Assembly (NCBI GenBank): GCA_945787305.1
Contig: CALZIH010000132.1
Location: forward strand, 1 to 11,703
Length of the DNA stretch: 11,703 nucleotides
Direction of reading: 5' to 3'
Source: an uncultured Desulfobulbaceae bacterium
GTDB lineage: Bacteria > Desulfobacterota > Desulfobulbia > Desulfobulbales > Desulfobulbaceae
Below are positions 1-5,869 of this stretch, piece by piece; position 1 is the stretch's first letter; each line of letters opens with the position of its first letter. The notes below the pieces were generated by a model, which worked only from the letters and a program-made list of their open reading frames with translations, had not been told where the DNA came from and did not search any database. Made by a program: the position numbers and the translations under genes.

Positions 1-2
1 TG

Positions 3-272
3 GCTGCTCTTAAGATTCCGTCACGTGTCAAAGGTGGTTCAATCCACGTTACACTTGATACGGTAGCAGTGAAAGCTGGAGATGTAATCTCCAATGCGAT
101 GGCGCAGATGCTGACACGACTTGGAATCGAACCAATGGAACTTCAGCTCAGACTTGTCGCAGCTTTTGCAGATGGAGATGTGATGACATCTGATAGCTTT
201 GAAATTGATCTAGGAGGCCTGTTCAGTCAGGTACTGCTTGGTCATCAATGGGGTTATGGTCACAGCGGTTAG
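3..272 (+). CDS. Archaeal-type ribosomal protein uL10 (L10/P0), internal fragment
   Basis: The reading frame is open from base 3 at the window edge to a TAG at 270-272. Its first ~70 codons match the central part of archaeal uL10 (acidic P0), the protein that anchors the L12 stalk to 23S rRNA in the large ribosomal subunit. Landmarks are the LKIPSRVKGG stretch, VKAGDVIS, LGIEPMELQLRLVAAF and a following aspartate-rich FEIDL. Archaeal homologues carry a very similar KAG...LGI.PMEIGL..VAAY pattern, and bacterial L10 does not. Both ends of the gene are missing. Homology stops at about base 211. The remaining codons to 272 are antisense to the RND pump gene and are not expected to be real protein. 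No L1 or L12 neighbour, usual for archaeal uL10, is present. The family call is fairly secure; the exact archaeal lineage cannot be read from this fragment. Confidence 0.72.
   Translation, partial: AALKIPSRVKGGSIHVTLDTVAVKAGDVISNAMAQMLTRLGIEPMELQLRLVAAFADGDVMTSDSFEIDLGGLFSQVLLGHQWGYGHSG
205..222. other. Junction between archaeal-type uL10 and bacterial RND gene
   Basis: Left of this point the plus strand codes for archaeal-type uL10. Right of it the minus strand codes for a bacterial RND pump. Both proteins break off here in mid-domain: uL10 after its FEIDL segment, RND just after its sixth membrane helix. There is no intergenic DNA between them, and no insertion sequence or attachment-site repeat that I can see. 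The pump frame ends at a TAG formed by bases 210-212, right at the breakpoint. The breakpoint cannot be placed more exactly by eye. A chimeric contig or amplification artefact is the simplest explanation. Confidence 0.65.
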
Positions 273-1697
273 CCAGGAGAGGGAAAGAGAGATCAATATG
301 ACATAGTAGAGCGAGCGTGTATACTCGCCGGTCGAGTTGGTCATGCCGCCGATGGAGGCAAAGGCCAGCACAGCTACAGCGGTCGCCCCTAGTAGAGGAA
401 TGGAATTCTGTCCGACTACGGCTTTGGCTGCTTCAAGGCCATCCTCTCCTCTCTGCATGCGAACCTTCATGGAGTCGACCACGACAATGGCATTGTCCAC
501 CAACATTCCCAAAGCAATGATCAAGGCACCCAGCGAAATTCGCTCTAGGGTTATCTGATAATGGCCCATGACCACAAAGGTAGCGGCAATGGTGAGCAAC
601 AGAATAAAACCGATAATGATAGCTGGCCGCAGCCCCATGAAAATCAGAAGCACCACGATGACAATGGCAACTGCTTCCAGCAGGTTAACAACAAATCCGT
701 TAACCGCCTTGGTCACGGATTTAGACTGCATGGAGATTTCTTCCAATTCCATGCCGAGAGGGATCTGGTCCATCAAGCCGCCAATACGCTCGATGACCCC
801 CTCACCCATGGTCACAGCATTACCACCCATAACCGTTGAAACGGCAATACCGATGGCCGGTTTGCCGTTAACCCGGAGAATCTTTTTGGGCGGATCCATA
901 TAATCCCGCCAGATGGTGGCAACATCTTTAAGGTAAACCAGCCGCCCTCCCTTGGAGGCAATGAACAAACCGCCAAAATCCTTTTCCGACTTGAACTCAC
1001 CGGTCGGGCTAATGGCCATGTATTCCGGGCCGATTTGAATCCTGCCGGAATCCACGGGTAGATTCTTGGCCTGCAGGGCAGTAAAGATCTCTTCCTGGGT
1101 AATGCCAAGCGCTGCCATTTTCGCGCGTGACATTTCCACATAGATGGCTTCGGTCTGCTCACCGAAAAAGGTGACCTTTTTCACATCCTGCACGGTCAAC
1201 AGTTCCCGTTTGAGCAGCTCGGCAACGTCCTTCATCTCGGCATAGGTGTAGCCCTCACCGGTCAGACCGAAGTAGACACCGAACACATCACCAAAATCAT
1301 CATTGACGATCGGTGGCCCTGCTCCGGGAGGTAATTCCGGAGTGACATCAAGGATCTTTCGCCTCAGCTCATCCCAGACAGCAGGCAAGGCATCTTTGTC
1401 ATACTTGTCTTTTATTTTTATTTTGACCGTGGACAGGCCTCGGGCCGAGTAGGATTCCACCCGCTTAAGCTGTCCCAGTTCCTGGCAGGCTTTTTCAATC
1501 TTTTCAGTGACTTCCTCCTCTACCTCTTCAGGGGAAGCTCCGGGATACGGGGTTACGATGACAGCATCTTTAATAGCAAATTCAGGGTCTTCAAGGCGTG
1601 GGAGGTCCTGGTAAGAAAAATAGCCCACGACCAGCATGACCACGGTCAAGGTCCAGGTAATAACGGATTTCTTTATGGAAAATTCGGCTATATTCAT
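210..1697 (-). CDS. RND efflux pump, inner-membrane subunit, N-terminal half only
   Basis: This is a proton-driven RND (AcrB/HAE-type) transporter of the inner membrane, which would export compounds with an adaptor and an outer-membrane channel. Helix TM1 spans residues ~10-28, the first periplasmic porter/docking loop ~29-335, and TM2-TM6 lie at about 337-355, 358-377, 388-408, 432-452 and 462-484. TM4 carries the proton-relay segment GMLVDNAIVVVD. Asp401 is kept, but the second aspartate of AcrB's Asp-Asp pair is Asn402, as in other RND branches with a single aspartate. Full-length family members have ~1000-1050 residues. This one stops at 495, where the contig changes to uL10 sequence, so the second half (TM7-12 and second porter loop) is missing. 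ATG at 1697 is preceded by TAAGG overlapping the adaptor stop codon. The adaptor gene lies 9 bp upstream, so the two are surely co-transcribed. The substrate cannot be told. Confidence 0.9.
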   Translation of the reverse strand: MNIAEFSIKKSVITWTLTVVMLVVGYFSYQDLPRLEDPEFAIKDAVIVTPYPGASPEEVEEEVTEKIEKACQELGQLKRVESYSARGLSTVKIKIKDKYDKDALPAVWDELRRKILDVTPELPPGAGPPIVNDDFGDVFGVYFGLTGEGYTYAEMKDVAELLKRELLTVQDVKKVTFFGEQTEAIYVEMSRAKMAALGITQEEIFTALQAKNLPVDSGRIQIGPEYMAISPTGEFKSEKDFGGLFIASKGGRLVYLKDVATIWRDYMDPPKKILRVNGKPAIGIAVSTVMGGNAVTMGEGVIERIGGLMDQIPLGMELEEISMQSKSVTKAVNGFVVNLLEAVAIVIVVLLIFMGLRPAIIIGFILLLTIAATFVVMGHYQITLERISLGALIIALGMLVDNAIVVVDSMKVRMQRGEDGLEAAKAVVGQNSIPLLGATAVAVLAFASIGGMTNSTGEYTRSLYYVILISLSLSWLTAVTITPLMTKQYLTEQAS

Positions 1698-1706
1698 ATC
1701 AATACC

Positions 1707-2819
1707 TTACTTTCCCTCCCGTTGTTTTTCCCAGGGACGAACCGTCATTCCCTCTTCAAGTTGGGTGAGACCGGCAATAATAACGGTTTCACCACCTGTA
1801 AGCCCCTCCTTAATAAATATATTTTTCGATCCTTCTATACGATCAACGGTCACGTCGGTTTTATGGACCGTAGATTTCTCCATATCCAACAGCCAGACAA
1901 AGGGTCCACTTCCCGGCGCATCCATAACCGCAATGGCAGGAATAATGATGGCCTGTGCACTGGAATCTGCCCCCGCTCCCGTTTTGGCAGTAACCATTGC
2001 AGTCATACCGGGCAGGATATTGGCCTCTGCCGGTTGGTCCATGACCAGGACCACCTGGTAGGTCTGGGTGGTCGGATCAGCCTGGGTGGAATATTCTTTA
2101 ACTTCCAGTTCATAGCTCTTTCCGGGTATTGATTCAAAAACCGCCTGGAGCTCGGCTTCTTGATTTTCCCTGATGGGAGCCATCAGCAGTTCCGGTACAT
2201 TAACCAGGATCTCGATCCGGGACGTATCCTGGAGGTTGGCGATTGGTTCTTTGGCCTGCACCTTTTGATAGTTTTCTACAAAACGTTTTGAAATGACACC
2301 ATCGAACGGCGCCTGAAGCGAAGTATCTTTTAATGCATTTCGTGCATCTTCCAACTGTGCTTTAGATACATCACGGGCAGCCCGATACCGGTCATAATCA
2401 GCTTGGGAAACCTGTTTCTTAGCGTACAGTTCTTTGTATCGGCGAAACTGTTTTTCAGCTTCCAGGTTACGGGCCCTGGCCTCATCCAAAGCGGTCTGAA
2501 AATCGCGCTTCTGGATCTGGGCAACGAGATCGCCTTTCTTAATGAGCTTACCTTCTTCCACAGGCAGGGCAACTAACGGGCCAGACACCTTGAAAGAGAG
2601 CTCGGATCGCTTACCCGCCCGCACCGTGCCGGGCAATGCATGGCTGGAAGAGACTGAACCAGATTGGACCGTCATGATTTTAACCGGTCGGACAACCTCG
2701 ACCTCCTCGGTCACTTCTTCTTTACTACAACCACCGAGCAATAAGGACGCCGCCAACAGAACAATTGCCTGCATGAGAACGGCTTGCAGTCGCGCTAAAG
2801 ACTTTTGTGCTTGCACCAT
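1707..2819 (-). CDS. RND efflux periplasmic adaptor (membrane-fusion lipoprotein)
   Basis: This is a membrane-fusion protein of the AcrA/MexA class that links the adjacent RND pump to an outer-membrane channel. From ATG 2819 it has 370 residues. A lipoprotein signal peptide ends in LLLGGC, with the lipidated cysteine at residue 31, so it is probably anchored to a membrane. A split lipoyl/barrel-sandwich domain follows (about 65-105 and 165-200, with SGPLVALPVEEGKLIKKGD and the matching LQAPFDGVISKRFVE half). These flank a charged alpha-helical hairpin (~106-160). A beta-barrel (~200-285) and a C-terminal membrane-proximal domain come last. The frame is open to ATG 2834, but GGAGG at 2824-2828 lies inside that longer version and sits 4 nt before ATG 2819, so 2819 is preferred; GTG 2816 is a second option. 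The pump gene follows after 9 bp. No regulator gene is adjacent. Confidence 0.9.
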   Translation of the reverse strand: MVQAQKSLARLQAVLMQAIVLLAASLLLGGCSKEEVTEEVEVVRPVKIMTVQSGSVSSSHALPGTVRAGKRSELSFKVSGPLVALPVEEGKLIKKGDLVAQIQKRDFQTALDEARARNLEAEKQFRRYKELYAKKQVSQADYDRYRAARDVSKAQLEDARNALKDTSLQAPFDGVISKRFVENYQKVQAKEPIANLQDTSRIEILVNVPELLMAPIRENQEAELQAVFESIPGKSYELEVKEYSTQADPTTQTYQVVLVMDQPAEANILPGMTAMVTAKTGAGADSSAQAIIIPAIAVMDAPGSGPFVWLLDMEKSTVHKTDVTVDRIEGSKNIFIKEGLTGGETVIIAGLTQLEEGMTVRPWEKQREGK

Positions 2820-2823
2820 CTTT

Positions 2824-2828
2824 CCTCC
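2824..2828 (-). promoter_or_regulatory. Shine-Dalgarno site that sets the adaptor start
   Basis: On the minus strand GGAGG is followed by AAAG and then ATG at 2819. The upstream in-frame ATG at 2834 has no purine-rich site before it. Choosing it would place this GGAGG inside the coding sequence as two glycine codons, so the shorter protein is the better call. Confidence 0.6.
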
Positions 2829-2862
2829 AATCATGAAAATGCCGAGTTATTTTAAAGATGTT

Positions 2863-2891
2863 ATTATAAACGGTTACCAATTAAACATATT
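2863..2891 (-). promoter_or_regulatory. Candidate promoter for the adaptor-RND operon
   Basis: On the minus strand a perfect TATAAT -10 box lies at 2863-2868, which predicts transcription from about 2856 and a 5' leader of some 37 nt before ATG 2819. The -35 region 17 bp upstream (2886-2891, AATATG) is a poor match to TTGACA, so activator help or a different sigma factor is possible. The whole stretch 2835-2930 is AT-rich, as expected for a promoter. Confidence 0.35.
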
Positions 2892-3010
2892 ACTCTTGAT
2901 TTACAAGTAGATAATACAAAAGCAGGATAAAGGCATAAGGCCCCTATAACGGTATATGCGGACCAATTTCAGCCGACCTTAGCCACAGATTTCGAAGTTT
3001 GTCGGTGTCG

Positions 3011-3034
3011 AAAAAAGCCTCGCCACCGACGGCG
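3011..3034 (-). terminator. Candidate intrinsic terminator after the MFS gene
   Basis: Read on the minus strand just after the MFS stop codon, CGCC-GTCGGT-GGCG can form a short GC stem (3021-3034), followed by AGGC and six T residues (3011-3016). The stem is only 4 bp. A competing 7 bp stem uses GTCGGTG at 3001-3007 and CACCGAC at 3024-3030 with the T-run in its loop. Position and T-tract favour a terminator; the weak stem lowers confidence. Confidence 0.45.
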
Positions 3035-3047
3035 GAAAGGTTATAAC

Positions 3048-4419
3048 TCATTGTTTTTCCGTACCGTGCAAACGGCGTTTTGGGCTTTTTACGAGTCCAT
3101 CAAGTTTGAGCACCAGAACAATAATGACCAGCACCAGTAACAGGTACCAGGGAAACCAGCCAATGGACGCTTTGAAAGCTTCATTTTCCACTGCCGTTGC
3201 CGACCAACCGGAATGGATGCTTCCGTTGCTGGCTCGCAATGACTGCATCAAGCCGGCATACAAAAGTCCGATCAGGCCATAGGCCGCATTAAAGGCCAGG
3301 CCCTTAAAACTGAGCACCGTTGCCCGATGTGCAGAATCGGTAATCTCATTAAGATAATGACTGGTAAAAAAGGAGGTCAGCATCATACCGATAAAGAGTA
3401 AGACCACAGGGAAAATGCCGAAATAAGGGATAAACAGGGTTAATCCCCATAACGCTGCAAAGGCAACGCCTGTGACAACACAGACATTACGACGGGGAGA
3501 ATATCGACGCACCATGGTACGCGCCACCCGGGGCACGACAAGACCCAGCAGGGCGATAGCCGAGCCGATAACCCCAAAACTCGCTTCAGGCAGCGAAATG
3601 AGACGAAAATACTGGCTGGTCATGGTCAGCAGCATCCGCAAGACATGATCAAAACTCATTCCAAAAAGAATCACCGCCAAAGCAAAGGGGGTCTGCATAA
3701 TCCACGATCCCGCCTGTAAGGTCAGTCGGCCGGCCTCTCTTATATTTTGCCCATTTGTCTTATGCTCATCATCAGATGTCGACATCAATCGGGGATCACG
3801 CATGCCCATGGTGTTCAGTAAAGCAAGGATGCCCAACAGCAGGGTCAGATAAACGGGGTAGCGCATACTCATCTGCTGAGTGACGATGGCCGTACTCCCA
3901 AGCCAGTGCAGGACCCGGTTAACAGTCCCTGGATCATACACAAGGGCACCGATGGTCATGGCAAAGATATAGCCGATATGCTGAACCCGCATCTGAATAT
4001 CCAGCACTTTGGGCCACTCCTTCTCCCATGGCCTCATCAGCACCACTGGCCATGGCCTCGGCCAGGCCGCTGAGAATACGATTGACCAGAAAGGCGGCAA
4101 AGATAACCGCGCCGCTTCCCAAAGGAACAAAAGCGATAAACAGCATCTCGGCCACCATCAACAGGCAGGTTGCGACCAATAGTCGTTTTCTTCCCAGCAG
4201 GTCGGCCAGTGCGCCTGAGGGTACTTCGGCCAGGACAATGGTTACTGCCCAAACCGTGTTAAGTAGGGCAAACTGCTCAAGGCTCAAACCGTAATCTAAA
4301 AAAAGTATCGTAAAAACGGGGTAATAAAAACGAGCGTTAAACAGGACCCGAAAGGCAATGAAGCGCCGGACATTGGGCAGCGAAAAGGGTGAAGGGGTTG
4401 AAAGTTTGTCTGTGGTCAT
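3048..4419 (-). pseudogene. MFS transporter, split by a frameshift
   Basis: Two overlapping minus-strand frames together make one major facilitator superfamily transporter. The N-terminal part, from ATG 4419, carries helices 1-4 and the loop 2-3 signature SGALADLLGRKR (residues 68-79). It ends its homology near ADEAMGE (residue 133, codon 4021-4023). The frame then shifts: dropping base 4020 restores the second frame at EWPKVLDIQ, which continues through the remaining helices to the stop at 3048-3050. The repaired product would be 456 aa, normal for the family. Unrepaired, the first frame ends after 161 aa in unrelated residues. As far as I recall the family, the loop after ADEA is usually longer, so several residues may be lost as well as the frame. 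A 10 bp direct repeat flanks the spot. It may be a true pseudogene or a sequencing error. No substrate can be assigned. No ribosome-binding site is visible before ATG 4419. Confidence 0.8.
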
Positions 4420-4425
4420 GCAGGC

Positions 4426-4454
4426 ATGATGAGAATAAAGCGGCTATCTGTCAA
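4426..4454 (-). promoter_or_regulatory. Candidate sigma-70 promoter of the MFS gene, leaderless
   Basis: On the minus strand a perfect TTGACA (4449-4454) is followed after exactly 17 bp by CATCAT (4426-4431, 4 of 6 matches to TATAAT). The expected transcription start, 7 nt on, falls on the A of ATG 4419. That would give a leaderless mRNA, which agrees with the absence of a Shine-Dalgarno sequence before this gene. Confidence 0.4.
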
Positions 4455-4497
4455 GTACTCTGCACCGGAGCGGATAAAAAACTCGTCCTTCTGTGCT

Positions 4498-4506
4498 TGT
4501 TATGAT
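4498..4506 (+). promoter_or_regulatory. Candidate extended -10 promoter for letAB
   Basis: TGTTATGAT fits the extended -10 pattern TGnTATAAT with one mismatch. No good -35 box is seen 17 bp upstream, which extended -10 promoters can tolerate. The predicted start is near 4513, leaving a leader of about 50 nt before ATG 4565. If right, it rules out the earlier in-frame starts at 4493 (GTG) and 4502 (ATG), which would lie within or upstream of the -10 box. Confidence 0.4.
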
Positions 4507-4564
4507 AAACTTTGCCCCTCAATCCGCATACACACGTACGCTTCTTTCGAAATTTGCAGACCCC

Positions 4565-5869
4565 ATGCCATTAAAAAATAAGAGCACAACGTCTCCGATC
4601 CTCTGCCCCGGCTGTGACCTTCTGCTGACCCCTGCCATCCCCTCACCGGGCAAGACCATCCACTGTCCCCGCTGCGCCAGACGTTTACATAAATGGAAGA
4701 CGAACAGTATCGAAAAAACCCTGGCCTTCACTCTGACCGGCCTTCTTCTCTACCTACCGGCAAATTTCATGCCGTTGATGACCTTCGACATACTGGGAAT
4801 CGAAACCTCCTCGTCCCTCTTCACCAGTACCCTGAGCATGTTCAGACAAGAACAATATATAGTTGGTTTCATGGTTCTTCTCAGTGGCTTTATCTTTCCG
4901 CTGATGATTCTCTCATTGCTCTTTTTTGTCTCTTTCGGCCTGTATTTTGATCGTCAATCAAAATTAATGCCCATATTTCTCCGCTGGCACCACCACCTGA
5001 CCGAATGGGCCATGCTCGATGTCTACCTTATCGGCCTCTTTGTCACCATCATCAAAATGCATCATATGGCTAACATTGAATATAACACCGGTTTTTTCTG
5101 TTTAATCGGCCTGGTGCTGACGACCATTGCCTCGCAAACGACCCTGGACCACCGCTTATTCTGGTCTGGAGTTGAAAAAAAAGAAAAACCGACGGCTACC
5201 ACCCATCCGGGGGGGCTGACAGGAGCAGAAGCCAGCCTCTGCCTCTGCCATACCTGTGAAAAGGTCGTCCCGGTAAAACCGAAGCAAAAGCAAACCTGCC
5301 CACGCTGCGGCGAGCACATGCACCAACGAAAGAAAGGAAGCATCAATCGGACCTGGGCCCTGGTTATCACCGCCTTAATACTAACTCTGCCCGCCAACCT
5401 GCTACCCATCATGGAAGTCGAATACTTTGGTTTCCCCGAGCGCTCAACCATAATGGATGGTATTATTTATTTTTTCCAGGAAGGCTCCTACGGCATTGGC
5501 ATCATCATCCTGACCGCTTCCATCCTGGTGCCGCTGTTCAAGATCATTGGCCTGGTTCTGATTTTGCTGACCATCCATTTTCGCTGGCCCGGATGGCTGA
5601 GACATAAGGCTCTCATGTTTCGGTTTATTGAATTTATCGGCCGCTGGTCCATGCTCGACATCTTTGTTATCGCCTTGCTGTGCGCTCTGGTCCGTTTTGG
5701 TTTTCTCTCCACCATCAATGTCGCGCCGGCAGCCCTGTATTTCACGGGCGTGGTCCTCAGCACAATGTTTGCGGCCATCAGTTTTGATCCGCGTCTACTC
5801 TGGGATGCTGTTGACCCCTCGCCACCTCAAGACCTGGAAACGACCAATGCAACAACCTGTTCTCAATAA
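4565..5869 (+). CDS. letA: LetA/PqiA-family integral membrane protein (MCE lipid-transport partner)
   Basis: This is an inner-membrane partner of a LetB/PqiB tunnel, thought in E. coli to load or energise lipid transfer across the envelope. From ATG 4565 it has 434 residues, close to E. coli LetA (YebS) and PqiA. It is an internal duplication. Each half starts with a four-cysteine zinc ribbon (Cys14, 17, 34, 37; Cys228, 231, 245, 248) followed by a membrane domain of about four helices. Repeated landmarks are LPANFMPLM (64-72) and LPANLLPIM (275-283), and EWAMLDVYLIG (147-157) and RWSMLDIFVIA (360-370). The frame is open to GTG 4493, but the family normally begins shortly before the first CPGC, and a candidate promoter lies at 4498-4506. 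No clear Shine-Dalgarno precedes 4565, so the start is uncertain. It overlaps letB by 23 bp. PqiA is the alternative name; letA is chosen because of the seven-domain partner. Confidence 0.88.
   Translation: MPLKNKSTTSPILCPGCDLLLTPAIPSPGKTIHCPRCARRLHKWKTNSIEKTLAFTLTGLLLYLPANFMPLMTFDILGIETSSSLFTSTLSMFRQEQYIVGFMVLLSGFIFPLMILSLLFFVSFGLYFDRQSKLMPIFLRWHHHLTEWAMLDVYLIGLFVTIIKMHHMANIEYNTGFFCLIGLVLTTIASQTTLDHRLFWSGVEKKEKPTATTHPGGLTGAEASLCLCHTCEKVVPVKPKQKQTCPRCGEHMHQRKKGSINRTWALVITALILTLPANLLPIMEVEYFGFPERSTIMDGIIYFFQEGSYGIGIIILTASILVPLFKIIGLVLILLTIHFRWPGWLRHKALMFRFIEFIGRWSMLDIFVIALLCALVRFGFLSTINVAPAALYFTGVVLSTMFAAISFDPRLLWDAVDPSPPQDLETTNATTCSQ

Noticed and set aside
213..218. AGGCCT (StuI-type) site at the junction as a sign of a cloning join.
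   Set aside because: A 6 bp site occurs by chance every few kilobases and is not evidence on its own.
4493..4564. Longer letA with GTG 4493 or ATG 4502 start.
   Set aside because: The extra residues are not typical of the family, and an extended -10 promoter overlaps both starts. It remains possible, since ATG 4565 has no clear ribosome site.
5628..5846. Upstream extension of the letB frame into letA.
   Set aside because: The letA frame clearly codes here with family motifs, and the letB homologue begins with its membrane anchor after 5847.
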